Origin: Dryas octopetala
Lineage: Eukaryota; Streptophyta; Magnoliopsida; Rosales; Rosaceae
Assembly: GCA_963921425.1 (NCBI GenBank)
Contig: OY992832.1
Coordinates: forward strand, 9,734,001-9,798,000
Length of the DNA: 64,000 nt
Direction: 5' to 3'
The notes beneath the pieces are model-generated. The model ran no database searches. It had not been told where the DNA came from and saw nothing but the letters and a program-made list of their open reading frames with translations. This document shows, one piece after another, positions 23,101 through 36,700 of this stretch. How positions within the stretch are numbered: the first letter of the stretch is position 1; the number at the start of each line of letters is the position of its first letter. The position numbers and the translations under genes were made by a program.

Positions 23101-24440
23101 TCTTTTATTTTTAATGTTTTTGATTTGAATTTGCAAGTTAAAAGGTTATTATAATTGGTAACGTATACTAATGAATAGATTAAGCATAAAGATCAGCAGT
23201 CAAAAGCAACTTCGCACAGTAGTACAAATTAACTGATTTGTAACAATGTATTCAACTGCATATTTTTTAGCACAAAGGAAGAACCTCTAACTTACTGAGC
23301 AATACAGAAGTATGATCTACTAATTCATACTATCAGAATATTTTAATCAAACTGTGCAATTAATCAGAGTGTCTTAATCATGAATCGATACCTACTCAAA
23401 TCATAATCTATATACGAAGGTAAAAAAGTCGAACTACTTTTCCACATCACCCCTGAACGAAGACAAAACGAAAAACCAGAAAGCGTACTCTCTATTTTAA
23501 GAGACTTAAAGCCCTAGCCCAAATGACTGTATGTCCATTTTACGTTGGACAATTGAATTGAGAAGCCTAATGAATTAGCTTTCAAAGTCAATTTTTGCGA
23601 CGTCTGTATCTTGCTAAGTAGCTATATGTATACATATCCAATATTAACCATTAAACCATCTTATTATTGGGCATGTGATCAACTATTTAAGAAACCTGAA
23701 GATAAAAAAAATGATTTGACAACATGTTTATGTGTTTATTAACATTATTGTTTAGGTACCTTCTCACCCTGCACAACCACCTTGTGAGTCTTGCAATTTG
23801 TGCTCACATCTTCAACCCCTAAAATTAAACACAAACAACCCATTAACATAAATCTCAAAACATAAATTACTTGTTCCTTAAATATAAGATGCAAGAATAG
23901 AAGCTAGGGGAATTTTCCTTGACAAACATATTTGTTTCAATATTCAGTTCAGCCATATGCATTGCACTCATCACTGTATTATTCAATGGCACCAACAAAA
24001 CAAACTCAGAAAAACAGCACGTAACGAGTTCATAAAATCATAAGCTAAAATGCGACCATGTGATGTCTTGTATACCTGCAAATGCATGCCTAGATTAACT
24101 CAGCCACATTGAAATTTGGAAATAGATTGAACACATCCTGCAATTTCAACCAAAACAAACATGGATGGAAACAATGAATTCACTTAATCATAATATACTT
24201 GATTTTATACTAAACATATTATTCATACTTATATTAAACACATTAAGACTTTTATACTAAGAAAATAATACAAAATTGTGAATTAAGACTTTTATACTAA
24301 ACAGATTATTCCTACTTATATTTCATATTAAGTAAGCAATCGCTCTTACAACTTGTATATCTTCACAACACTACCCAAATAGATAGTAGAAAAGACAGTC
24401 ACCATAAATTCTCAAAGTAAGAGAGAGAGGGAGAGATAGA

Positions 24441-24488
<48 letters not shown>

Positions 24489-26219
24489 TAGATAGTACCT
24501 TCAGGTAGACCTCCTCTTGCCAATTGTCTAGATGTGAAATCTATTTCTCAAATGTGGAAGTCAGTGTTCCTATTAAACAAGTAAACAGAACATGCAAGCA
24601 CTAGTCAATTGAAAAACTACAAACGTTGTGGTTATATATATGTAATTCGACAAAGTGTCTTCAATAAGATGAATAGATATCCCAAGAAGTGAAACTTTCT
24701 ATGTACAAATTCTGAAACAAGAATAATCAAGGTAAAAGTCCAACTTCCATATAATTCCAGAAAATGACAATGATTTCATTTAATAAAAAAAAGGACATAT
24801 TTAAGATATTTTTACTGCACATACATACACTTCCTAGAAGCTATCTAATACAGTCCTATTTCATAGTTTGTAAATGAAGCAGTCAAATGTTTCATAATAT
24901 ATTGCAACAAGTTAACAACTGCAAGAGCAAAGAAATTATTGCATTGATAAAAGATATGAGAATCCAAAAAAAAAAAAAAAACCTGCAAGAGGAAAGAGAC
25001 TATAGGCTTCATAATGAAGAGAAAGTCATGTCAATCAATAGACATTACTATTGACCTTCAGCAATCACTCAATCTTCTCATCTTTTTTAGCAATTGTGTG
25101 CTTGAAGGATGCTACCTGCAAGATTTAATAGATAATTACAAATTTTGATTAAGAGATGCATAAAAGTAAAAACATTTAGTGAAAAGAAGATTACTTTTTA
25201 CGTAAAAAGATTAGGTAGACACAATATAGTAACAGGATAATTTCAATAAGAACATATACATCTCACTTGACTGTCTACCATGGCTTCAAAATGTACCATG
25301 GGCTTTAAAGTTAAGTTAAAGTAAAACTTTCAATTTGTTCTCCCTAAAGCAATACTGTCTTTCAACTAGTGCAAAGTTTAGTTAATGAATATTGACACCC
25401 AAAAAAAAGTGGAAAAGCTAAACAGTGCATGCATTTCCAGTTTATGGATGTCATCATATGAATTGTAGACCCAGCCTACAAGGGTGCTCAACAAACCCAT
25501 CCTACGCATGATCTCATACCTTCCAGTTATTTAGAAATATTGCTCTCCACCTGATCAAGTTTCTGAATAATTTCAACGGAACCTCATCATCGTAAAGTAT
25601 ATCTAATTTTAAACCTTCATGGAAAATAAAATAGCCTAACAAATCAGCCCCACTTACGTACTCCTCCTCCCCCCCCCCCCCCCCTTTCCAAGATTTTGAA
25701 AAGAAAAAGAGCATAAAAACAAACCCCACTTTTCTTTTTCCTTGCACAAATTAAAAAGAAAAAAGGGAAAGCCATAACTATTCACTACAAATGAAAAAAC
25801 TCTTATTGCCACACGAAAAAATAGTACGCAATCAATTAATTGGAAAGGTAGTAATCCTTCATATATCAGAGGTCAAAGAAAAGATGATATTCAGAATCAA
25901 TAGTAAAGAAATAAAGGTGTGCACTGTGATAATCCTTCATATATTCCTAAATTGTCCACTCTTTAATAAAACTAATGCATGTAATTGTCCCCTGTGCATA
26001 GTCATAGTCAAACTTATTCCTAACAAAAACAAACACACAGAGGAGAACCTTAGAAAAATGAATATACCGATTCTCCTTTTGATTTAGCAGTGCCAATTTG
26101 TTTTCATACTCTGCTTCCCAGATGTCAGTGGTGCACAGGGATAAAAGGGATTTGGGATTGAAGTTGAAAAATCACATAATTCAACCTGCATAAACACAGG
26201 TCATCCCTGCGCAGAAATA
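23101..26219. other. MULE interior, non-coding as far as seen
   Basis: AT-rich DNA with an (AG)n tract (about 24419-24485), a run of 16 C (25669-25684) and poly-A tracts. No exon was recognised on either strand; the short open frames lack domains. Confidence 0.45.
24419..24492. repeat. (AG)n microsatellite
   Basis: Interrupted GA repeat, about 70 bp, ending in three gata units. Confidence 0.95.
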
Positions 26220-28620
26220 TTTGTCATTCAACGTGTCTTGGCTTCAGTTAAATTGCTGCAAGTGCCTGTTGAGCCTGCATAAATTAGTTCAAAATCCAAA
26301 TATTAAATTCATGAAAGAGATGGAGAGTTTGACATATGAATAAATCTACAAAATCAAATGTAAACAAATCGAAGCCCTAACCTGGGTGAGCGAGACAGCG
26401 TCTGAGTTTTACGGTTTCTGCGAGATCGAAACTCGGTGAGATAGAGAGTCAGCGTGAGTTTTCTGGGTTTCTAGGTTTCGAAACTCAGTGAGAGAGGGTC
26501 TGAGTCTTCTGGTATGATGGGCGATGGACGTGCTAGGATGGGTTTCTGAGTTTTCTGCGTTTTTTGTGGGAGGATGGCGAAAGGGTGGCCAAGCGAGGAT
26601 TGAACGACAGTGCCAGGACGGCGAGAGAGAGTCGAGGGCGGCGAGCGAGGGTCTGGGCGAGGCTACGTTATTTATTTTGAATGGAGAGTGAAATGAGCGG
26701 AAGTTCTGTGTGATTTGGGTTTTACCACTTTTTTGATGCATCCCTCAAGAAAGTGGTAACTCTGTCAAGATTTGGTTACTTACCAAATTTTGACTATGAG
26801 TTACCACTTTCTTGAGGGATGCATCAAAAAAGTGGTAACTTCACAAAACTGCCTAAAACCCAAGTTACCACTTTCTTGATCTTAAATTCAAGAAAATGGT
26901 AAATTCACATCAAGAATGTGGTAACCACCTACGCATGCAACTGTATATAGATGAAAAGGCAATTGCATTCTCTGAGTATTAAAAACTACCTCCTGTTTGC
27001 CAATCCGGTTTGAACATGCAATCACAAAATTATATCTTGACCAAACTTACCATTTTCTTGATCTTTTTTCTCAAGAAATGGTAAAATTTTCTCAAGAAAT
27101 GGTAAGTTACCACATTCTTGATCAAAGTTACCATTTTCTTGAACCAATCCTCAAGAAAATGGTAACCAAATCAGCCAAGCAAAACACGTTACCAAATTCT
27201 TGATCGTTCGATCAAGAAAATAGTAACTTGGTTCAAGAATGTGGTAACAAAGGCCAATCTTGACCAAAGTTACAATTTTCTTGATTTTTTTCCTCAAGAA
27301 ATGGTAACATTTTCTCAAGAAATGGTAAGTTACCACATTCTTGCTCAAAGTTACCATTTTCTTAAACCAAACATCAAGAAAATGGTAACCAAATCAGCCA
27401 AGCAAAACACGTTACTACTTTCTTGATCAATCGATCAAGAAAATGGTAACTTGGTTCAAGAAAGTGGTAACTCAGCCTAAGCTTGACCAAACTTACCATT
27501 TTCTTGATTTTTTTCCTCAAGAAATGGTAACTTTTTCTCAAGAAATGGTAAGTTACCATTTTCTTTATCCAAGTTACCATTTTCTTGAACCAATCCTCAA
27601 GAAAATGGTAACCAAATCAGCCAAGCAAAACATGTTACCACTTTCTTGATCGTTCGATCAAGAAAATGGTAACTTAGTTCAAGAATGTGGTAACTAAGGC
27701 CAATCTTGACCAAAGTTACAATTCTCTTGATTTTTTTCCTCAAGAAATGGTAACATTTTCTTAAGAAATGGTAAGTTACCACATTCTTGATCGAAGTTAC
27801 CATTTTCTTGAACCAAATATCAAGAAAATGGTAACGGAATCAGTGAAGCAAAATACGTTACCACTTTCTTGATCAATTGATCAAGAAAATGGTAACTTCA
27901 TTCAAAAAAGTGGTAATCCAGCCCCAGCGTGACCAAACTTACCATTTTCTTGATTTTTTTCTCAAGAAATGGTAACTTTTTCTCAATGAATTGTAAGTTA
28001 CCATTTTCTTAATCCAAGTTACCATTTTCTTGAACCAAATCTCAAGAAAATGGTAATTTCATCACTGGGCCAAAAAAACGTTTCGCACTGCAACTGTGTA
28101 TACACGAAAGGGCAATTGCATTCTCAGAGTGCTAAATACAAGCTCCTGTGTAACAATCAGGTTTTGACATGCAATTCAAAATTACACTATTTGACAAGTC
28201 TGGAGACGCGCCAGAGGTTCATTTTTTTTTCAACTTGGGTGGGTTAATTTTATATTTTGGGCGAGGATGGAATTTTTTTGGTTTCAATTTCAATATTTTG
28301 TGTTTTAATTTTTTTGTTTTAGTGATTTTCAGTTTTAGTTTTTTGAATTTTAAATTTTGTAGGGGGTTTTTTTTAGATCAAATTTTTTAAGGTATTTAGT
28401 ATTAACAAGTTTAATTAAAAACCTTATACTAAAAGTCTAAAACTATATACATTACACATTTACATGTGTTTTACATTTTTAATAATATTGTATCAAAATG
28501 TTTAAGCATTCTTGAGTTGGGTAAAATTTGTTGCATATCAAGTACCCAAAAGTGCCAATACATATTTTGCCAATACACATGCTTGTATTTTGCTGCCCTT
28601 TTATGTATTAACCAAAATCT
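26220..28620. repeat. Duplicated block inside the MULE, copy B
   Basis: Same landmarks as copy A (20840-23100) in the same order and orientation. It lacks the kinase relic that follows in copy A. Confidence 0.8.
26719..28215. repeat. Array 3: about 223-bp inverted-repeat units
   Basis: The leader at 26719-26930 is followed by a partial unit, then units starting at 27189, 27412, 27635 and 27858, exactly 223 bp apart. The tail at 28060-28215 contains cgtttcgcactgcaactg, as in array 1. Unit content is the same as array 1, including ttaccattttcttga and its complement. Confidence 0.9.
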
Positions 28621-31249
28621 TTTTCTGTTTTTTAATCATTGAATAATGCTGTTATAATTGGGATCCTGAGCAGTCCCTGTCGAATCGTTTAAAATCATTT
28701 CAACAGATCAAACGCAATGGATGAATTGTCAAAAGAACAAAGCAAATGCCATTTGTTTTTTCAGCCCAACTGATATCCAAAACAAGATTGGAAATCGTAA
28801 TCAAGTTTTTTCGATGTATAAAACCTCCTGAAACTGATATAAATAAACAAGATTATACATGTCAATTTTTAATGGGATTTGGATGTTATAAATGTTATTT
28901 ATATTCCATTCTCTCATAAAAATCCACCCATTCAACAAAAATCCATCCATTCATAAAAAATTTCATCCATTCATTTAACTAATCAATATTTGTTCAAATA
29001 CATGTTCCAAAAGCACGGAGAGTTTCAGAGACCAATTTTGATCCTTGGAGAACATAATGGGACCATTGGAAGTGGTTTGGAAAATATCAGCAACTAGCTT
29101 GAACACACTTGGTATGAAATACTAGTCAATCTTCATGTGTTGATTGCTGAGACGTTGCAGACCACACAATGGCAAGATACTCTGCCTCTGCAATAGGTCT
29201 GGAGGCAAGGTTGCTTCTTCACACAATTTTAACATGAAGATATACATTGAGCGAACAGAACTACCAACCCAATCTGCATTCATTAATTTGTTTTCAATAA
29301 TAGAGCCTTTTAGATCCCAATTCAAAAACTTCATGAGATAGCAAAGAAATACATAAGATAGCACAAGATACATGATTATTCAATTATAACTGCTAATTAT
29401 AACTGCTGAAAATGGCAACAAAACAAGTAAGAAAGTACTGTGTGACATTTACTAAAGAAATCGGAATATTAATGTGTGATTTAACTTCTCAGTGTTATCT
29501 GCTATATGATACTTAGGTTATACCAGACAGAAGGATAAAAGAGTAGTACTTATCTCAGTGGTATAAGCTTCTGTGCTTCTTTTCCTCAGTTTGTCATGCT
29601 GGTCAATAATTCTGGAAAACAGAGAAAAGAAAAGTGGTAAGCATGCTAAATACTTGCTAAAGAAAAGTGGTAAGCATGCATATACTTGCTAAAGTGGGAG
29701 ACTTGAATATATTGTGCCCTGGAAGAATTTCATGCTCATATATTGTCTGAACACCCATGCCCAAAATTTTTAACCATGGAATAGATTTAGTCTCTAGTTG
29801 TTAAAGTCAAAAGCGGCTGCCAAGTCCATGCAAAAAGTCTGAATTACTAGTGACCTTCCCATTTCTTAGCAAAAACTCAGATGAAGGGCCTTCGTTTTCT
29901 CTTCTCTACCTCTCTACTCCAATTTTTAGTCATGAATTTGACCAGTGCAGCTGATACCATATCTCCATCACAATTCATCATAGAATGTTTTTGCAGCATT
30001 CTTGTAACAATCTCATAAGAATAAATTCAGTATCACATATAATCATTTACTTCAAAAAAAAAAAATGTAAAATCTTGTAAAGAAACATGAGCTGACAAAC
30101 ATAAACGGAGCATTAAGACAGGAGCTCTGCATTTCATGAAACCTAGAGGTGTGGAGGTCAATTGTTGAACTCTTAGAGATTAAAATAAATGAATTACCAT
30201 GAATCTGTTCCTTATGCTCAGTTGCAGTTTGAAACAATCCCACATTGAATATCTGACCATATTTTGATGAGTTAATAGATGATGCTATACATAATGCTTC
30301 AAAATATGAATTAAAAATGAACCACGTATGCAATTCAAACAGGTCGATAACATGTCATGCTATCACAGAATAAAAGAAGAGGTCCAGTGGCATGTTTTTG
30401 TATCAAGCACAAAGGTACAAAAACCATTTAAGCAATTATATGTAAGGTCCTATAGCATGTAGTTTTCACTACTTGCAGTGATCTACAATACCCGAGTACA
30501 GGACCCGAAAGGACGTATCTAAGCATTGTAAAATAATACAATGCTTAGATGGGAAAGAAATCTTTAATACAAATTTATTATTTAAGAAATAACCAATCAG
30601 AAATGGAGCCAATAAAGTAAGCCAGAAATTGTAATGCCCTACTAAGAATTGGTTGATTACAGGCACTGATCCAATCTACCATTTTCTTCTATTAAAACCT
30701 TGAACTAAATATAAAATTGGTCTTTCAATAACAATGGAAAAAAGCATCAACATCAGCAGATTAGAGAAGAGCAAGCACATGGCCATAGGAAATATGCTAT
30801 CTACACAAATAATAGGAAAAATAAGATGCGGGATTAGCCTTTAACTCCAGAACAAACATACACAAAACTAAAACTTCAGACAATTTTTATCTCTCCCTGA
30901 TAACATTAGATTCAGAGAACGTAACAGTACAGGTAATGCAGGTACACATAGTTGCACATATCATAAATTCCTGCATCAAGGCAGCATACAAAACTGTACC
31001 CATACATACCAACATGTATCCAGTTTAAGGATAGAAAAAAACATACCAACAGATCTTCCTCCTGGACTCTGTGCTGCTATATGTGAAAACCCAAATCGGG
31101 GAAAACACCAATTACATTTTCTGGCATAGCAAGAAAAACCAATTCCTCTGAAATCCATACAAGTAAGAGAATTTAAATACACAAATTTCAGAAAGCCATT
31201 GCAAGGTAATTGACAAGATTCACAATCTCTCTATGAGGACGCAATTATA
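28621..31249. other. Right part of the MULE, mostly non-coding
   Basis: AT-rich. Apart from a small retroelement scrap near 29140-29300, no exon is recognised. Short minus-strand frames near 31050-31180 (HIAAQSPGGRS) sit next to splice-like motifs and may be parts of a captured gene, but I cannot name it. Confidence 0.4.
29140..29300 (-). pseudogene. Copia-like RNase H scrap
   Basis: The minus strand has NADWVGSS (compare the DADWAGS motif) and, in another frame, ASRPIAEAEYLAIVWSA (compare STAEAEY). The frame is broken and no LTR is nearby. Confidence 0.6.
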
Positions 31250-31620
31250 CCTCTGTAATGATCCGGTAGCGACCATGACCTGATACCTGATCCCCGAGAG
31301 AGACCTCGAAGCCGCTAGAAAACTCAGATCGCCGGCGAAGGGGTTGGATCTGTTCTCCTTTGATTCTCCTTCATGATTGAATTTTAGGTCTAAAGGAGGA
31401 CACCCAGACGATCAGTGTGTCGAGAGGACGATGTCTTGGGTGGTCGGTGTCGCAACTCCGCCGGAGAAGGCGGATGGCCGTCACGAAGTTCAATCGGTTC
31501 ATCGATTTCGACATGGTAAGTGGTAGACGAATATTTGGGGCCGATTTTGTCAACGTTACCGCCGGACGGCTGGGTTTTGATCGGAGAAAGGGTGCGGGAG
31601 AGAGAGGGTAAAGAAGCAGA
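31250..31620. other. GC-richer patch near the MULE right end, possible captured 5' gene region
   Basis: Base composition differs from the surrounding DNA. Open frames exist on both strands (for example plus 31417-31611 and minus 31371-31553) with a donor-like gtaagt near 31515. No domain is recognised. It could be the promoter or first exon of a captured gene. Confidence 0.35.
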
Positions 31621-31729
31621 TGAGATTTGCGTTTTTTGTTTGCGACTCAGAAGGATTTCTTTTGTTTTGTTCAGTTACGTCTTTCTCTCTCATAATGGGC
31701 TACCGATTCAGCCTTTATTTTTTTTCTCA

Positions 31730-31763
31730 ACCGTTAGATCAAATATATCTCATCTAACGGTCA
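31730..31763. repeat. Short hairpin close to the MULE right terminus
   Basis: An inverted pair ccgttagat ... atctaacgg separated by about a dozen bases. Confidence 0.7.
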
Positions 31764-31808
31764 AAAGGTTGAAGGCATCTAATACCTGCAGTTATGTTAG
31801 AATTTCCG

Positions 31809-32023
31809 ATAGTGTTGCATATTACAGACTATTTCACTGATTTAGTCAACTACGGGGTTTTCACTACCATAAGGTAAAGTCAAACCTTTGTCTTCTAAGT
31901 TCGATGTTTCCAAGGATCTGATAGCAAGAGAGGCACCCATTTGAAAGGTACATTGCTTTAATTTAGTATATAGTGAAATTCAAGTAATTTAACCAAACAA
32001 CACACATCCCATAAGCCATAACT
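31809..32023 (-). pseudogene. IMPDH: IMPDH pseudogene intron 1 continuation
   Basis: It follows 61696-61912 of the intact gene with few changes, then homology stops. This fixes the right edge of the MULE insertion and shows that exon 1 was never included in, or was lost from, the duplicate. Confidence 0.88.
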
Positions 32024-33070
32024 AGTCAAATAATACTAAAAGTCCAATTTTTAAGAAAATGACTAGTTTTTGTGCATGCCCATACAGTACGCCTAACAGT
32101 AGTATACACACAGTTGAGGCCCACTAAAATAAAATGGATTTTATAAAATTGTGTTAGTCCCCAAGAATAAATTTGGTTAATGATGGGAACTGTACATTTT
32201 TTGGATATTTTCTAATGGATTATTTCCGTAAAATATTAACCAAATCGATAACTATTTAGTCATCTAAATTGTACAGACTACCTACAAACATTTTGTCACA
32301 TAAAAAATAAATAATATCGATAATAATTAAATGGCTAATAATTTTGATTTAGTTGATTTTCTACAATAATGATATTTGTAGAGTATTTTTAGCTTTTATA
32401 TGCAATTTTTAAAATGCAAATGCAACGTGCATCTACCATGTGTAGGTTGCAAATGCAGGTTGTATCAACAGCTCTGGAGCGCTCAACGCAAATTTTGTCT
32501 TAAAATGTGAGTATTGAGCCAAATAAACTGTGAGTTAAGTTTCTTTTTCATTTTGGTACTGTAAATAAAATACCCAAATTTCTTTTAAGGTAATCAATCA
32601 TATCATGTTTCATTTCTTTTATGAGCATTTTGTGCTCTTGGGGTACGAAAAGAGCAACACACAGATAAATTGAGCTTGGCTGAAAGCCTAGCTAAAACCC
32701 TCCTTCCAGAAAGAAAGAAAAAAAAAAAAAAAAAAAACGAAAAAGGAAATATATATGCTCGGTGCATACATGTCTCATTATGCATGCATGTTTACATTTC
32801 CACTCCGATTTTTAGACACTTGCCTTGAGTTGCTGGCAAGGTATATATATATATATATATGCTGAAATTCGACCTCGATCGATCATTTATTCATTAAAAC
32901 TTAACAAATAACAATAAATTAATAATATTAAATCCATGTGAAGCACCAATTGGTACATATAAACTTATTGATCATATATTATACATAAAGATTTGATGGG
33001 TATAATTAAAATACTCCATCATTATCTATGATCATGATCAATGCCGTATGCCATATATCCCTGCATCGTC
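32024..33070. other. Duplicated-unit spacer, no gene
   Basis: The stretch 32025-32620 matches 46665-47270 almost base for base, and the part to 33070 resembles the flanks downstream of the other peptide genes. A (TA)n tract lies near 32845-32860. Confidence 0.65.
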
Positions 33071-33702
33071 TTACCGGGAAATCGCGGCAGGGGGTGGAAC
33101 TGGAATAACAATAAATTAAAGAATATTAATTAATATATCATAATTAATGGACTTCTAAAAGACTAAATTAAAGTAGTCTTCAAAATAAAAATAAAATAAA
33201 AATGAATTGATGGTGGCTCTCTTTGTTGGTAATTGAAAGAAATAATTAAGCGCTAAATTTAAAAGAATAATAATATATCATGTTACAGTAGGAATTAGGA
33301 AACTAAATCAAATTTAAATCATACCTGAGGCAGAATGAGCTCCAGGGGAAGGATTTACTGGTGTGGCTACTGCTCTCTCATCCAAATTAGAAATCTTCAC
33401 ATGCAGCCTACTCTTCTCTTCTGCAATAACAATAATTAATTAAGAAAGAAACTTCAATTAATGATCAATTTAGATTACATATATATAATATACTAATTAA
33501 TATAGTACGTGATGAAGTTATTATATACTAATTGAATTTTGTGGTATGTATGGGGATGGAGAGACTAACTGGTTTTTGGAATTTGGGAAGCAATATTGGC
33601 ATATTGTGGGAACCTAGCAGATTCGACTAGTGTCGTAATAATATTGGATGATGACAAGAAAAGCAATAGAATGATGAAGGAGGAGAGCTTGTGATGAACC
33701 AT
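33071..33702 (-). CDS. P2: small secreted peptide precursor
   Basis: Exons 33702-33570, 33420-33325 and 33099-33071, GT/AG introns, 85 residues. The signal peptide is as in P1. Exon 2 reads KEKSRLHVKISNLDE then TPVNPSPGAHSAS. Exon 3 is slightly longer than in P1 and gives PPPAAISR at the C terminus, with no resemblance to the P1 tail beyond PP. The N-terminal half is conserved and the tail diverged, as expected for a ligand family. It is paired with P3 in a block repeated at P6-P7. Confidence 0.7.
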
Positions 33703-36700
33703 TTTATCATACCATATAAGTTTTCATTCTTCGCTCCACCTCAATTTATATAAAATATAATGCATGTGAACGTGTACGCATACATACATACGACCATTCT
33801 ATTGCATGTGCCAAAGTAGTCAAGGATAGATGTTCATGTTTATGTATACATGAAATTAATACTATATTTCTAATACAAGTATTGGGCTTCACTTGTACAA
33901 ATAAATGAATTCCATCTTTATTAGAAAGAGTGTTTATATTTTCACTCATTTGTCTTATTTCCATACCCACTTTATTTTAACACCCCAAATTAAAGCCATT
34001 TCCACCTTCCATTATTTCTAAAATACTCTTTAATATACTAACTCAAACACACACCCACTTAATACTCTTCCCACCCCCTGAAACTATCATCCCACTCACC
34101 TATTTTTTTTCCTTAATTTCTTGCTTTAATATACCCTAATCTTATTTTGTCACCAAAATTTAAAATCAATGATATTACTCTTTCTTTTCTCCTATTAATT
34201 AGCTTTCCATTGAGGAGGAAGACTCCCCCCATATTGGGATTGGACTTTTATTACCAATTCAAATCAAATAGTATCATCGATTTTAATTTTTGGTAAGAGA
34301 GTAGAATTAGAGTTTATGAAAGAAAGAAATTATGAAAAAGATGGATAGGTGAGATAATAGTTTAAGGGGGGTGGGGATTTATACGAATAATGAGAGGTAG
34401 AAATAATACTTTTATATCTTTTTAAATTTAATAAGGAGTAGTGTACAAATAAGGTGGATAGAGAAATAAGACAAATTAAGGGGGTGAGAATATAAGCACT
34501 AACTATTAGAAATTTTGACATCGGTATAGTAAAAAAACAATAATAATTTAGATATTGGTACCAAAACACTAATAAACTTGATGAGAAAGACCCTATCCTA
34601 ATAAATTGGTGTAAATAAAAAAATGGCAAATGCATCTCCCACATATGCATCTCCGTCAGATGCATCTCCTGCAAAGGACAAAATGGCAAATGCATCTCCT
34701 CAAATGACAAAATGTACATAGGAGATGCATCTCCCGTAGAGACTGATGCAGCGGTGGCAATTTTGGCATGCAATTCAATATTTTGGATTGGTTGTCCTTT
34801 AAAGCAATAATATTAGTGATTCAGCCTTTAAATCTAATGAACCCAAAAACTAATATGATACATCTAACATTACTCTTATTAAAATTTTGCGATGTTAATG
34901 TCCAAGTGATTTGGTCAACAATGATGTCTGAATTAATGGTGAGAAATAGCGGGTAGACCTGCCTATAGCCTCTGTCGTGGTCGAATAAATTTCAATGCTT
35001 ATTCATGGAGTCTTTATGGGATAGTTGCTTGTTTGAGGATTGTATGCAGTACTCCATACATGTATATTTTGAAATGTTGTAGGTAACATGTATGTTGTAG
35101 GTAATACTAATAGAAAGTATACTAGATTCTTCCTTTACTTTTTGTCTTTTTTGGCCACTGATTCTTCCTTTACTTTTAATTTGGGCTGTGTACTTATTAA
35201 GAATATTCTAATGAATCTACTACATATATGGTTTAAGATTTAATAATAAAAATTCAACGATATAAAATAATATCGATAATAATGATTAAATAATTTTTAA
35301 TTCAGTTAATTTTCTATAATAATAGTCTTTTAAATGGTACCGAAAAGATGAACAATTTTTTCTACTTTTGCTGAGTATAGGATAATTTTTCTTAAATAAT
35401 GGATTATCACTTGAAACTTCTTATAAGATATTACAAATAGTCTTCCTCACACATGGCCTGTCAATTAATTGTCATAAGTTGAAGTCGTTGAAGGAATATG
35501 GGATTAATTGCTAATTTGCTAGTTTGTCTATGAATATTGAATTAATTGTCTACTTTGATCACCTTCGGAATATCATATATATGACCGGTCATCTCTTATA
35601 TAAATATGTCTTCATTCAAGAAAAGTAAGGACGATATTGTTTGAGCCCATTCCACAATTTCACGAGACCATTTATTTCTTAGACATCTTGTAGGTAGTCG
35701 TACTAATTAATAGATACTGGCCGGATTCTCACAGCGAGCTTGTTTTGACATTGTTAGTTTTCTAATCGGAGTTTTGTATTACAATAAATTTAAGGATCTT
35801 CAAAATAATTCTTCAATTTACTGTAATACAAGGCTCAAACTAAAACTCAAATAATGTCAGAATAAGTAGAGAAGTCGATAACTATCAAACGATTACAAGT
35901 TGGACACTAAAATTAATGACAATACTTAAGAAGCAAGGAAATTAAAAAACACATGTTTTAATTAATAATTCATTCATTTGGCATACAACGGAGTATTGAA
36001 GGCAAGTAAATATCATACAAAGCAAGGAAGGTCTTTGGGGTATTAATATTATGACCGCACATCAAATTTGTTATGAGATTTTTCATGACAGTCCAAGTGA
36101 TCTGATCAGTCAATGACTCATTAATGGCTGCCTGGTGTGCGTGGAATAAATCAAGCCTAGACTTTAAAGAAAATTAATTCATAAATTGATGGATGGAGGA
36201 TTGCTCCGGTGTTGGTAGGGCCAAACTGGACCGTATACCATTTTATTGATAAGAGATGCGGTAAGTGATAGAGATTATTATATCATTTGTATTCAAATTT
36301 TGTAATTGGGAAACTCTGGCAAACACTAGATTAGATGATGAGAAGAATATTAGCATTAGGAGTACTATTAAGGGCATATTGTAGGAAACGCAAGCCTTGT
36401 GAACCATTTTATCAAACTATCATACGTAGTGCATGTATTAGCTTAATTTGGCTTCTCCATTTCCATGCATTATGCTTTACTTGCTTATATAATGCTAAGG
36501 AAGTTAAAAAACACATGTTTTAATTAATAATTCATTCATTGGCAATTTGGCATACAACGGAGTATTGTAGGCATGTAAATAAGCAGCCAAGCAGCTTACC
36601 CACACATCAAATTTGTAATGAGATTTTTCATGTCCAAGTGATTTTATCAGTCAATGACTCATTAATGCCTACGTGGTGTGCGTGGAATAAATCAAGCCTA

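Larger units (their letters stand above)
16770..31808. mobile_element. 15-kb MULE-like insertion in IMPDH pseudogene intron 1
   Basis: The 9 bases ATAGTGTTG occur at 16761-16769 and again at 31809-31817, but once in the intact paralogue (near 61696). IMPDH intron homology stops at the first and resumes at the second. The two ends of the insert are inverted relative to each other: about 30 of the first 41 bases match, including TTCTA, GCAGG and ATGCCT. A 9-bp duplication with inverted ends is typical of Mutator-like elements. I see no MURA transposase, so it would be non-autonomous. The interior is composite: three inverted-repeat-rich arrays, a small zinc-ribbon gene, a kinase gene fragment and a retroelement scrap. 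Later insertions may have made it this long. Confidence 0.75.

Noticed and set aside
22598..23128. Plus-strand 176-codon open frame
   Set aside because: Runs antisense across the kinase relic, has no domain and ends in low-complexity sequence.
34330..34773. Minus-strand 147-codon open frame with EMHLPF repeats, and its relative at 50021-50389
   Set aside because: Driven by the gcatctcc DNA repeat; the frames differ between the two blocks and lack conservation at the protein level.
36335..36523. Duplicated 62-codon open frame (also at 53134-53322)
   Set aside because: Conserved only because the whole block is duplicated; no signal peptide, domain or splice context.
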